Positions 48,736 through 59,489 of a DNA stretch of 64,000 nt are shown here, in pieces. The notes under the pieces were generated by a model. That model was given only the letters and a program-made list of their open reading frames with translations, had not been told where the DNA came from and made no database searches. A program made the position numbers and the translations under genes. Position 1 is the first letter of the stretch; the number at the start of each line of letters is the position of its first letter. The stretch is from assembly GCA_007922225.1 (NCBI GenBank), contig ML679966.1, forward strand, positions 38,593,943 to 38,657,942, given 5' to 3'. This DNA is from Emydura subglobosa. Its lineage: Eukaryota > Chordata > Testudines > Chelidae.

Positions 48736-51721
48736 ACATGCATAACTAGGTGATATATTCCTCTCTCTCTTTTTTAAGGGTCTGAACCTGAGAAGAACTG
48801 AGCATCCAAAACTCCAACTGAAGTTAGAAATTGTGGGTGGTCTGAAGATCTGAGGATCAGACCTAAAAGCATAATGAACCTCTAACCATAATGAACTAAC
48901 CTCTAGTCCACATCACCCTACTCCCTGCACTCTTCAAGTAGAAAGCTAAAGAAAGGGGACAGAAAAATTGAAAACTGCCCTCGAGGAGTTATCTGCTAAG
49001 CACATGCCTAAAGGCAAGGGGTAGAACTGTTGGAAAATGGAATTTTCTTTCCCACAGTTAATTCTGTTAGGACATTTGTTTTCATCACAAAGTGGGACAC
49101 GATATTGAAAAATATCAATGTTTTTCAAAGAAAATGATGTTTTGTTTTGAAGGGTTGATTTAAAATGAAACATTGCATTTCCAAATCTCAGTACTCTACA
49201 TTTCCGAATGTTGATTCAAAATGAAAAGTTTTGTTTTGAATTTTCCCACCTAAAAAATTGGAAAATGTAGTAGAGAAAAATACAGTTTCCCACAAAAGAC
49301 TCTAATTTAGGTAAAACAATGTATTTAAGATCCTCCAAGATGAGAAAAGGGGTTGGAATTAAATCTGCTGTTTTGTGGTTTTCTGGGTGTCTGTTTTGCT
49401 ACACAGGCTGCAAGGTGTGAATCCTAGCAAAGGACTGCTGTGGCAGAAAGTTTCTACAACGTTGCATACATGAGAGGTGCCAGGCAGGGCCAGTGAAGCT
49501 TCAAAAGTGGGCAGCAGTGCCTGAGAAGACAGTATATTGTGGTCAGGATGTTTGGGAATTGAACTAATTCAGCATTTCTTTTCAGTGGAATGCAGTGCTC
49601 CAGTGGAAATGAAAGCAGAATACCTTTTCCAGGGACCCCAAAGGAAAGCAGCAGTGGTGACATTACCTGCCCCTCAACATACTGGATCCTCAGTGGGGCC
49701 TGGTGTAGAGAAGTATAATTTTCACCTGCTTACTCTAGCCTGAGTGTATTAGGCTTTATACAACGACTGAATTTTAGACAGGTCCACGGCATATATGTTC
49801 GCGTTAGTTAATTATGATTACTACTGCTAATACTTGCAATGTCCATAATATCATTTTTATAATGTTATTTAGGGCTCTGCATGTATGTTAAGTTATGTCT
49901 GGCTTAACTTATCTTGACTCCTTCACAGCTGGAGTTCAGTGGAAACTTGATTTCTCTGTTTCTTCTAGTCCAGAGATGAATAAAATAAGTAGATACACAA
50001 CAGTAAAGGGTATTTGACAAACAAAAATACAAGTGTGAAGAGGCTCTGAAGAAGAATCAGACTGCTTTGGATACGTCAGAGTCACTGATTTTCAGAGCAG
50101 GCTAATTAGTGCTGTAACGTGACAATCACAAATTTTAAATTGCCATTGGCCAGAGAGAATCACATGGTTATGCAAAAATGTATCAGCACAAACACTTTAA
50201 AACGACTAAGTCTCAACTAAGGGAAGAAACTGTGCAGCAGCTCAGCAAATCTTATTGTAACATCGAGTTTATCAGAGGTGTTATGAGCCAAATACTGGCG
50301 CAAGATTCCAGCTGAAGCTATACTGCTCAGCCACCCTGCCCTTCACTCATGTAAGCTTGAAATGAATCGGAAGGGGAACACATCTCCTGAGGAAGTCACA
50401 TGGTGACTCTCCTTGCTCTCACTGCCAATCAGGCTGCTCGTGCATGATGCCAAGGGAGGCAGTACTCACCCAGTATCCCCGGGGGAGGGAGAAGCTCTCT
50501 GACCCTTGGAGCAGGAAGATTGACTGAGCTGTGATGTCCAAAACCAACTCCATTTACCTTGGGCCTTCAGAAAGCCTGAGAGGAAATGTGCCTCATATAC
50601 AAGTGATTTGCAATCTGCCACCCACTCATGGATTATTTTCAAATTGCACTTTTTGATTTAATGTCCAAATTGTTGCCCCATCTTTTGACATCAGCATCCC
50701 GTTCTGACACCAGCACTTCCTCTCGGCCAAGCAGAGGCAGATGCCTGGCACCTTGCAAGTCGACTTCCCAATGGAGGAGAAATAAGGAGTCTAAATGTAA
50801 CTTGTTATATTTACACATATATAGCAGCCCAGGAATAGAGGTGTTCAAACAGCATGTAGGCAATCCCTTGTTTCAGGAATCCCAGCTGAATACCAGTTTT
50901 TACTCTAATCAGAGACCAAGGCAGAAAGCAAATTCTCCTGCTGCTCATGCAGATCCCTCTTTAAGGACCACTTGCTCTACACAGAGCCTTGCACAACCAA
51001 AAAAGCAATGCAGCGTGTCTTCCAAAGACTGGATATTTGCTCACATTCTAAGAACAGAGAACTTGGAAGATAGTGTAGGAGCACCATCTTGTATCAATTG
51101 TCATCACAGAATCTCAGGGAGAGGGAATTGGAAGGTCTGTCTCTGACTGGGACAACATCAGGAGCTGTTAACCCATTTTTTTCTCTGACCCTCAGCATTT
51201 CCTATCTCTCCCCTGAGACTCTCCAACACTGCCTCTTACTCAGTTCCTCATTGTTCTTTCTTTCCTGAGGTTTCGGAGCATCTTCCAATCTCTCTTCCTT
51301 ATTTTCACCCCCTCTGAGCCCCTTTATCTCTTATTCATCCTACGTTTTATTCTGACTTGGAAAGGGCCCATCATGCACAGCACTGTCCTGCTGACTCTTG
51401 ATGAAGAGGATGGGAATCAGCTGGCTCCATGGTACCAACCTTCTTTGCACTGTGTGGTAGGCTCTATGTTGGGAGAGATGAGAATGACCAAGGAGGGGAG
51501 ATAGGTGAGGCTTTGGGCTGGACACACCAATCCTGGCCCAAAATGTGAAGAAAAGGTAGTAAATCTGCAGGCAGATCGTTCCCAATAAGGCTGGTAAAAC
51601 AAGTTAAATTATAATACATTTATTGTATTTCTAAATAAATACATTTCCAACATTTTCATTACAAAAATCTATAAAAATGTATATAGAAACTTACATCTCC
51701 CTCTTTGCTTTTGCAAATTTA
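48736..51721. other. Intergenic, nothing clear
   Basis: 49080-49265 is rich in GAAAA/TTTTG with repeated TTTTGTTTTGAA motifs and may be an eroded palindromic repeat. A 172-codon ORF (50628-51146, plus) has no recognised domain, lacks conserved context and is within what chance allows in a window this size. Confidence 0.35.
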
Positions 51722-51845
51722 GAGCCTGATCTTGCACATATTTGTTCATCCGAATAATCTTTAATTAAGCAAGTAGTCCCAGTTACATTCTATGGGATTA
51801 CTTCCCTAAGTAAAGGTTTGTCTTATTGACACAAGGCTGAATATT
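51722..51845. mobile_element. Palindromic MITE-like repeat
   Basis: GAGCCTGATCTTGCACATAT, then TTAAGCAAGTAGTCCCAGTT and ATTCTATGGGATTACTTCCC with TAAGTAAAGGTTTG, the same arrangement as at 48630-48735, with the two halves mirrored around TTACATTCTATGGG. It lies about 110 bases before the gypsy LTR. Confidence 0.5.
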
Positions 51846-51954
51846 ACCTGCAGTTTTTATATTCTTGAAATTTTAAATAAAGGGTTACTAAAAACCTAGT
51901 ACAATGTATTTAGTGTGATTCAGGTCTTTACAGTAAATATTTACTTGGCCGCCC

Positions 51955-52138
51955 TGTCTGGTGTACTGGATCCAGTACTGCATGATGGGAGTTGTAGTCT
52001 TTGAGTTTAGAAAAAGTAACAGAAAGGAGGAAATGTAACTACGTATGTCATGCTGCAGCTGCTTTTGGAGCTGCATGATTGTCTTAATAAACTTTATTAT
52101 ATTTCACTCTTTTGGGTCTTAGCCTCCACATCTTAACA
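51955..52138 (+). mobile_element. Gypsy-type 5' LTR
   Basis: A candidate LTR begins TGTCTGGTGTACTGG and ends CACATCTTAACA, with AATAAA at 52086-52091. Directly after it, GATTGGCAGCGAGGATGG holds a TGG-initiated primer-binding-site-like sequence, and a gag frame begins. At about 184 bp this is short but plausible for vertebrate gypsy elements. Within it, 51978-51998 (minus strand) reads ACTACAACTCCCATCATGC, close to the conserved ZNF143-type site. The 5' boundary is the weaker end. Confidence 0.65.
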
Positions 52139-52151
52139 GATTGGCAGCGAG

Positions 52152-52919
52152 GATGGCTATTGTCCACCTGCACCCTTTCTTCAAAGCCCAGATGAGCCTT
52201 CAATTGGTTTTAATGCTTGGATTAGAGTGTTTGGAACCTGTATCCTTGCTATGAATTACAGAGAATTTTTCAAAGCAAGAAAATGTGCATTGCTTATTCA
52301 CTGCCTTTGAGCCGAAGAGCAGCGTTCATTTTATTCTCTGCCCCTTTTGGATGATAAATATGATATTGCACTCTATATTAAAGAATTTTTTGTGACTAAA
52401 GTAAATGTCATAGCTCAATGCTATAAATTCTGTGAGCATGAACAGAAACTAAGGGAATCAAAAGACCAGTATGTTTCTGCTTTACAGAAACTGATTGTCA
52501 CATGTGATTTTGGCAACATGGCAGACAAAAGTACTCAAGACCAGCTCATGAAAAAAGCAGTTGTGCCTCTTATTAGAGAATGCCTACTACTTGAATTGGA
52601 CCTGACATTACAGAAAGCCATAACCATTGTCAATCATATCGAGTCAGCTATAGGGGAGGCAAAATAATGAGCCCAGTGCAGCAGGCACTATCCAAGCCAT
52701 GCAGCCGCTACAGCTGTGGACTACAACAACACAGTCAAAAAAAATTACAAGGGCAATGCAAATGAAAAGTCACAGGCCCAACGATTTCCAAATGTACAAG
52801 ATAAAGTACAATATCTCTATGGATCTAAACAACATGTCACAAACTACACAGGGTGTCCTGCAAAGAGAGCTCAGTGCAATCACTGCGACAAGAGCAGACG
52901 TGCAAAAGTATGCCAAAGC
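52152..52919 (+). pseudogene. Gypsy-type gag remnant
   Basis: One reading frame runs across the region with in-frame stops at 52308 and 52665-52670. Its best stretch (52347-52667) holds a helical capsid-like segment (YDIALYIKEFF, KDQYVSALQKLIVTCDFG, LTLQKAITIVNHIESA) of the kind found in vertebrate gypsy Gag. After the second stop the frame continues to a nucleocapsid-like part at about 52830-52919 (GCPAKRAQCNHCDKS) in which some zinc-knuckle cysteines and the histidine are lost. It follows the LTR by about 15 bases, and the protease part lies beyond an inserted MITE. Clearly decayed and inactive. This is an LTR retrotransposon, not shown to be a virus. Confidence 0.85.
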
Positions 52920-53043
52920 TAGAGTAACCAGATAGCAAAATCAGGACAGAGGGTGAGAGGTAATAGGTGTCTATATAAGAAAAAGCCCCAAATATTGGGA
53001 CTGTCCCTATAAAATCAGGACATCTGGTCACCCTAGCCAAAGC
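52912..53043. mobile_element. hAT-like MITE inside gypsy gag-pro, with 8-bp TSDs
   Basis: The element is 52920-53035 (116 bp), flanked by perfect 8-bp direct repeats GCCAAAGC at 52912-52919 and 53036-53043. Its ends are TAGAGTAACCAGAT and, reversed, TAGGGTGACCAGATG, terminal inverted repeats differing at two positions over the first 14. An 8-bp duplication fits the hAT superfamily. The interior (ATATTGGGACTGTCCCTATA) is itself palindromic. Removing the element plus one duplication (124 bp, one more than a multiple of three) accounts exactly for the frame change between the gag and protease parts. Confidence 0.88.
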
Positions 53044-53460
53044 AACCATCGTAATCAACAAATACATGCAGTTACTATCCCTGATGTTACTGTTTTGAGT
53101 GTGGACAGAAGCAGTTCCACAAGCATAGAGCATAAAATAGTGTGCACTGTTCATGGTTCTAGTGGTGGTGGAATTAATGTTGGACCTGGCTCAGTGGTGG
53201 AATTAATGTTGGACACTGGCTCAGCAGTTTCTACACCACCTGAATTATTTACTTGTACCACCCTGGACATGTGCCACTTATTGAATCAAGCTTATGCCTA
53301 GAGTGCTACTTGATGAGCCACATTCCTGTGTTTGGTTACTTACCTGTGACTTTTGATACATAAGGACTTTCCATGTAAAGCTGTCAGATGTTTGGGTATA
53401 GTAATATTGTTAAAATGCACATTATCCAGTGTAGTGCATACAATGTTTCAAACATGATTC
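53044..53460 (+). pseudogene. Gypsy-type aspartic protease remnant
   Basis: The frame at 53095-53301 contains VELMLDTGSAVS; DTGS is the retropepsin active-site motif, preceded by hydrophobic residues as in gypsy proteases. After a frame break, a GYLPVTF-type segment near 53330-53360 matches the expected later part of the domain. A 29-bp tandem duplication (53163-53223) precedes the active site. No reverse transcriptase, RNase H or integrase follows, so the element is 3' truncated. Confidence 0.8.
53163..53223. repeat. 29-bp tandem duplication in protease
   Basis: GGTGGAATTAATGTTGGAC followed by CTGGCTCA, then the same again with ACTGGCTCA. The offset of 29 bp (one base is missing from the first copy) would shift the frame of anything upstream. 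Confidence 0.85.
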
Positions 53461-53649
53461 AGTTCCAGTTCTAAGGGCTCAGTACTTCTTTTTTAAGGCA
53501 TTATTATTTAATAGTTTGTTATTTCTATTAGTTAAACACTGACAATAAGGCTTGTTTTTAAATGTTTTCCAGTAATTCGGTATACAAACATTGGCTCTAA
53601 TCCTGTATCCCTTACTTTTGGGAATAAACTTTGCAGAATCAACTACAAA
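53461..53649. other. Spacer, nothing recognised
   Basis: May contain eroded gypsy sequence, but no domain can be read. Confidence 0.3.
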
Positions 53650-53766
53650 ACTAGACCTCAATTCAGCAAGGAACTTAATCATGTGAGTAATTTTCAATAT
53701 TTGAACAGTCCTACCACATGCTAAAACCTAGGCACATCCTTAAGTACTTTGCAGAATCAGGGCCCT
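53650..53766. mobile_element. Palindromic MITE-like repeat
   Basis: AATTCAGCAAGGAACTTAAT with CATGTGAG at the left; CACATGCT, then TTAAGTACTTTGCAGAATCA and GGGCCCTAG at the right. The halves are imperfect reverse complements, the same family as 48630 and 51722. Confidence 0.55.
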
Positions 53767-54082
53767 AGAAAAGAGACAGCATAGTTTACATACTAAGAAA
53801 TATCTTCACACATCAGCCATCTGCCAAACTGCAAAGCTCTATAACATATCACAGTCATTTAAAAAGAAGAAAATAGGTGAAACAAAACAAATTGTGCTTT
53901 AATCATCTGCCTTCCTTATTATGCTCGGAACCTGCAATGAGCTTTGTGTAGGCTTCAGTGAACTTTAGTGGGTTTTAGGTGAGTGCTGAGGTGAGGGGCT
54001 TCACTAATTATCACAAGTTTATTCACAGAGACAAATAAATAAATAAAACCAGACACAAAATAGGACTACAGTCACAGATTCA
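53767..54082. other. Intergenic, nothing recognised
   Basis: AT-rich spacer; an AAATAAATAAATAAAACC stretch lies at about 54031-54048. Confidence 0.4.
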
Positions 54083-54181
54083 GGGCCTGATTCTCATTTA
54101 CACATGTCCTTACCAGTGTAAAGAGATCTAAAGTTTGTGTAAAATACATTGGGACTTAGGGTAAATGAAAATCAGGGCCTT
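54083..54181. mobile_element. Small palindromic repeat with GGGCCTGATT ends
   Basis: Left end AGGGCCTGATTCTCATTTAC and, reversed, right end AAGGCCCTGATTTTCATTTAC form 20-bp near-perfect inverted repeats about 100 bp apart; the interior is also weakly palindromic (TTACCAGTGTAAAGAG). MITE-like; superfamily not determined. Confidence 0.65.
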
Positions 54182-54829
54182 AGAGTTCAGGGATAAATGA
54201 AGTTATAAATGGACTTCTCTGACTGTTTCATATTTCCCATTCTCCCACTTCCAATCAAAGTTTTTTACATTACAAACATCCACATTTGCCAGAAGCATTG
54301 TAACAATTTGCCTTACCTTAAACAGAGCAGATTTTCAAGCAATAAATCAGCAAAGGATAATAAGGTCTATCAAAGACAAGCTGGAAAATAGATATCTGCA
54401 AGAATCTTGATGAATCTATTCATATTTTTTCCAAACTTCACTTCACTCTACCTTTATCCTATGAACATTCAAGTGTAACTATTAAAGTTCAGCTGGCTAC
54501 AGATTTTCCAGCAGGGTGGAATCTGCAACATGCCCTGACTTTAATTTCTATTGGAAACCTTGAAACATGTACTGTCTTGTAGAATGTAAATTCAGGAACA
54601 CACAGGTGCAGGTTTTTACTCTTTTGTTAGCAGAGATGCAGTGGAATGGCTCTAGTTCTAAATTCTTCTACCAGCAGTGCTGAGATTCCCATATTAGCTT
54701 ACAAATGTGTGGTGATCTTAAAGAAACACAATCTTATATCACTCCTCAAATGCTTTACAGACTTACTAAGGGTTAATAAAAATATACAGGTTTTAGCTTT
54801 GTTCAGGTATAAATCATTGTCACCATTAG
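54182..54829. other. Intergenic, nothing recognised
   Basis: AT-rich. It might include the far, unreadable end of the minus-strand ERV. Confidence 0.35.
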
Positions 54830-57191
54830 TCCGGTAAGACCTTCTTCAGCGGTCAAGTTTTTCTTACTTTGGTCATATTCAAGAGCCTCCTTGTCTTCTT
54901 TTATCTGCAGTGGAGTTAAGGAAAGAGAATGATTTTCAAAGATTTCTAGCTGACTGCTATGAAGTGGTCTAAAGGCCTTTTATCATCACACGTACTGGAT
55001 TTTCAGCAATTCTGTGTAATTTTTTCTTCCATCAAGAACGTCTTTGTTTTCTTTTCTGGTGTCCTTGAACTACCCTGAGTAGAAGACTAAAATGTTACCT
55101 TCCTGGTTCTGTCTTTCTTTCTGTTGCACTGTTAATGCACATAAAGTGTTCCTCCAAAGGTTGTTTTTTCCCCCTTTTTTTCTGTGTTTACAACCAGGTC
55201 TGCACGTGGCCTCAGAGTCTCTAAATGTTTTAACATCTCTTTACTCTTCTTTTGGATATTCATAATTTTTTTCTGTGCTTTTCTGAGTTCTTTTTCAAAC
55301 ACTTTATTTTCAGCCTGCAATTGTTAGAAGTCTTGATTCTGATTTATCTCAGCATCATCCAGCTTCTTCACTTTGTCTTTTGATTTCTTCTTCACAGCTA
55401 CACTTTTTATGCATTCCCCTCACACACAAACATCTTCCAGATATTGCTGCCACTGTATTTTGTGAGAGTTCTTTTCTTTTTCACTTCAGTTTTCTGGATT
55501 CTATAGTCATGACAGATCATAAACTGCCTTCCAATCAGGTAGATGTGAGTTGCTTCCACTAAGTCAGCTCCCATAGTCAATGCTTGACCAACATATGAGT
55601 CTAGATCAGTGTCCCATCTGGAAATTGTTGTGCTTACTGACAAAGGCTAGGTATTTTAATAAGCCCAATACCATGGTATGAAAGCACCATACTATTAAAA
55701 ATATCAGGAAGTTCTCTAAATGCTGCAATAAAAGGGCTGTATTCATAAAGTCTCCCTTGTTCTTATTATGCATCTCTGTGTTTTTGTTGCTGATTTTTGT
55801 CTTGTGATTTGGTGTCTCTTTTCTTCTGGCTTTCTATTTTCCCCCCTTCAATCCCTAGTATTGGAAAAATGTCACTATTAGGTGAAAGCATCTATCAAGG
55901 AGTTGGGTCTTGCATTTAGATCCGAACAGAGTCAGAGTAAATTCTGTCTGATCTTCATCGGAAAGGGTCTGTAATAATGGTGGGACGCGCAAATGTATAT
56001 CCTGATCCCACTCACTTCATAGGGATCAGTTTACATGCTGGAAATGGCCAGGCAGAATTTAGTTCACAAAGTACTAGTGTGATGTGTTCATGCTTGCCTT
56101 TTTGGATTAGTAGGTGTGCTGCTAATCACACCTTCCTGATGATGTGCACAATCAGCCCCTGAGGTTCTCATGATTTGGATGGACTACTGCCTCATCCACA
56201 GTGGGTAATGTGTCCATTTTTCTTGTCTTGGGTGTGAATTCTGTAAATTTGGGATATGACATTTAGAATAGACATTGTGGCATGTGATGAAGTGTTGTTT
56301 CTTGCCATATTTATGAGATTCCTTTCCAAACACTGGGCAAGCTGAATCTCCTCCAAGGTAAACATGCAACATTTCATACCTTCTGAAAGTGTGTCAAAAG
56401 CCAGACTTAATTCTGGAGAATTGGCTTGCTGAGACTGCAGCCTGGTGTACTTTAAGCTGACATTGTTTCTGCATTGTTTTCCATGCTGAGGAACTGTGGT
56501 TTGGCCACTCCATATCTTGTCCAATGTCCAATATAAGCTCTGACTCACTGAAAGCTGTTCTCTGGAGCTTACTTGATTAACAATGTTACCCATTTTGATC
56601 TCACAAGCCAAGAACGTCTCAGTACAGGTGCTTTTAATCTGGCACAGAAATTGGTCAGTGTCCCACCTGGAAAGTGTTGTGCTTGCCTAAAGACAAAGGC
56701 TAGCTGTGATAACACACACCTCATTACCACATTTCTTTTTGGAGAGAAGCAGTCTGAACACTAAGAGCTATTTCAAGTGCTCTTCATTTCTGCCAGGTGT
56801 AGCTTTTGGGCAATGAATCATAAAGCAATTTACCCCTTCACCTACATAGCATGGCAGAAGTGCCACTTGTCATTTTGGATTTTCATTTTCAAGTGACTCC
56901 AGCAGATTTTTGAATCTGCTTGTCCATTTCTGCTGTCTTTGAGAAACTGCACATCACAGACATTAAACGCTATGAATTTAAGCAATGAAAATACCATGCT
57001 GTTTGTAATTATTATTTGCCTTTTCATGACTTTGTACTTCCTTTCAGGCTTTCATTGGTTATCCATGCTCTCATCTTGTTTAGTTCTGTACTTCTGTTGC
57101 TGCATGAATTTTGATTCATCATTTTTTCCCTTTAGTCCTAATGTCCGTCGGACTCTACCTGTTCTTCTTGCTCACAACAAAGTTGGTGCCA
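54830..57191 (-). pseudogene. ERV leader and decayed gag-like region
   Basis: Lies directly downstream, on the minus strand, of the LTR at 57200-57755. Near 57191-57174 is a TGGCACCAACTTTG primer-binding-site-like sequence. The longest frame (56611-56192, 139 codons) has a Met-Gly pair at residues 7-8 that could mark a Gag N-terminus, and a helical interior; weaker coding-like patches continue in shifting frames to about 55100, including a lysine- and glutamate-rich coiled-coil-like stretch (55320-55132). No capsid major-homology motif, zinc knuckle, protease or polymerase is readable, so assignment to Gag is by position and character. Many stops and frameshifts; inactive. No 3' LTR was found. 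Confidence 0.5.
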
Positions 57192-57199
57192 CAATTTTC

Positions 57200-57307
57200 T
57201 GTGTCTTACTTATAAAATAAACAGCAGGATCTTATTCAGGGGATAAGGCAGTATGCCGCCTTTATTATAAATACAGAAAAGAAAAACATTTAAAAAGCAA
57301 TAGCCTA

Positions 57308-57364
<57 letters not shown>

Positions 57365-57755
57365 CGGGAAGGATATAATTACCAGTCCCTTGTTGCTCGA
57401 ACTGGAGCCACTGGCCAAGTGGTCCAGGCATGAGGTTGGAGCCGGGCTCTTGTTGGTTGCGACATGGTGCTCCTTGGGGTATGCAGAACGAGTCCAAAAT
57501 CCAGGTTTCTTCTCCCCACTTTTATACTTATTCATCTCCATTCGGATCTATGGATTTGTCATGTCAGATGGTCTTCTTGTTTGATGTAATCATTAATTAC
57601 TTTTGGTGCTGCAGGGTGACAATTTTCCCATTATTTTTTTATTCCTATTTTACACCTTATTTTGTTCCTGTTCTGAGGCTGTACATTTTCCCCCTGTTTT
57701 CCGGGGTTTCTTATTTTGGTTTTTGGCCATCTGGATTATAAAAGTTCTTTAAACA
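57200..57755 (-). mobile_element. ERV 5' LTR
   Basis: On the minus strand it starts TGTTTAAAGAAC (57755) and ends AAGTAAGACACA (57200). A TATA box (TATAAAAG, 57526-57519) is followed by AATAAA (57266-57261) about 250 bases on, then GGCGGCATACTGCC. A (CA)n(GA)n microsatellite has expanded in the R-like part. The PBS-like TGG lies 8 bases after the final CA, a wider gap than usual, so the exact end may be off by a few bases. Confidence 0.65.
57308..57359. repeat. (CA)n(GA)n microsatellite
   Basis: About six CA units followed by about twenty GA units, inside the ERV LTR. On the minus strand this is a CT/GT run. Confidence 0.95.
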
Positions 57756-58145
57756 AACGCTTCTTTTTTTCCTTTGGTCCTTGAAGCAGCAATTGTTTTT
57801 TACTGTCCTATTTTATCATTTACATTACATTTATTTTTATTTATAATTACTAAATATTATTAGAGTTTATTTTACTAATAATATTTTTGTTTTTATTTTA
57901 TTTACTAACTTAATACAAATGTTTATGCTTATACTAATTTTACTAGCACCATTTTACTAAAAAGGAATACATATGTAGAAATCTTAAATTTTGTTTGTTC
58001 CCTCGTTGCCCTTTGATTTACACATCAACTACATTTTTGATACACATTGGGCATTTCACTGCACTTGTAAATTATTACAATTAGATTTCAGGATGTTCCC
58101 AAACATTTCTTCATAGATGTTTACATGCAGTCAATTATCATAGTG
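57756..58145. other. Very AT-rich spacer
   Basis: 57790-57960 is dominated by TTTATT/ATTTTA motifs; no repeat family recognised. Confidence 0.5.
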
Positions 58146-58725
58146 GAGCCTGGGGTGTCATGAACAAACAATTAATGTGTTCGGAACATCCCTATCTATA
58201 ATGGGCTGCAAGGAATAGCCAGTCAGGACTCAGGAGGTCCATATAAAAGGAATCTGCAGGGCAGCTGAGCTCAGTTGCTGTTGGGAGCCCAGTGAGAAAG
58301 AACTACATCCTTAGATGGCTGAGAGAATGGTAAGCACCTTGGACAGAGCAGTGACTGGTTTCTGGGACTGAACAGCCAGGCCCTGAAATAAGGGCAAAGA
58401 AGAACATGGGGAAGTGGACCAGGGAAATTGTAAGCTTTAGTAATGCTGCTCTGAGGAGTAACAGGGTCCCTGGCTTAGGGCCTGGAATAGTGGGTGGAGC
58501 TGGTCTCCCCCACTCAAGGTGGTTGGACTATTTGACAGAGATGAAAACCCAGAGGACTGAGTTGAGAAGAGAATGCTGTGCTCCTGAGAGCTGAGAAAGG
58601 AACCATAGGTGGGAGCAGAAACAGAGTGCTAGTGTGCAGACTGTGGATATGGACGTTGATTTAATCCCCAGCATGACTGGGAGGAGGCACCAGTCTGGTG
58701 ATGAGGGCTGTATCCTGTGACATGC
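58146..58725 (+). mobile_element. Unclassified TATA-containing retroelement-like repeat
   Basis: TGGAGCCTGGGGTGTCATG at the left, TATAAAAGG at 58242-58250, then GGGCAGCTGAGCTCAGTTGC and a GA-rich transcribed-looking body with ACTGGTTTCTGGGACTGAAC, GGCCTGGAATAGTGGGTGG, CCCCAGCATGACTGGGAGG and GTGATGAGGGCTGTATCC. I recognise these as recurrent motifs of an interspersed turtle repeat, probably the promoter end of an LTR or similar element. No AATAAA or internal coding follows. It shares a block with 19990-20627. Confidence 0.5.
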
Positions 58726-59489
58726 CTACTTTCAAAAGGCATGGGATGGCTCAAAGATGGTCTGAAAACTCAGGCTACAGCACGCCCAGATTCTGGACAT
58801 AGCATTTGGGCATCTGAAATAGAGAATCAGTGTCAAGCTAACTGCTTTCTGTTGTCTCAACCTTCTACAGGTGCCCCTCTGTTCATGTCCTGACAAGTTG
58901 CATCTGAGTGCTACTTTCAGTGCTCTACGTGAACACACTAGGAATAACAGGCTGAACCCAGTGCATTGTAATTTGATAATATATTTAAGGTTAACATTTA
59001 AACCTTTAGCAGAAACAACAGCCAACAACAAGAGTGAAAACGAACAAAACAAAAAACAAGTGGATGGAGCTTCCGTTCTTGCTAATCAAATAAAAAAGGA
59101 AAAGGTCATTGGAAAAATGTGTTTTAAACAGTTCACACTCTGTCAGGCTTTTGTAGAGAAATAAGACCAGCTCTCTGCAAGAGAAAAGGAAAGAAAATGG
59201 TTTGAAAAACAATACAGAAACTGAAAATAGACACACATACATATAGTGTGCTACAGGCCCAGAATACCCCAATTTGAAAGCACTGACCTTTCCATACACA
59301 CCTACTATGTGTGCAAGCAGTCATCTCCTTGAAATTTCTACATTTGCACATTCATTGTTTCTGCCCTTAACAGTGACATCTAGTGCCCTAGCTCAGATCA
59401 GGGTGCAATACATTCTCATAATGAAATAAGAATAGTCCCACCCTCCAAGGGTGTACTAACTTATTAGAAAGTCAGACATGAAGTATTGT
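58726..59489. other. Intergenic, nothing recognised
   Basis: No exon or repeat recognised. Opposing ORFs of about 100 codons at 58732-59299 have low-complexity or unrecognisable products. Confidence 0.4.

Noticed and set aside
50628..51146. 172-codon plus-strand ORF
   Set aside because: No recognisable domain or repeat similarity. A stop-free run of this length is roughly within chance expectation for 128 kb of both-strand sequence at this GC.
51079..51165. Possible CR1 3' end (CACAGAATCTCAGGGAGAGG then GAATTGGAAGG)
   Set aside because: The match covers only about 30 bases and lacks the expected continuation.
52922..53036. A host exon between gag-like frames, suggested by the palindromic interior and frame change
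   Set aside because: Perfect 8-bp flanking duplications and inverted ends show it is a MITE.
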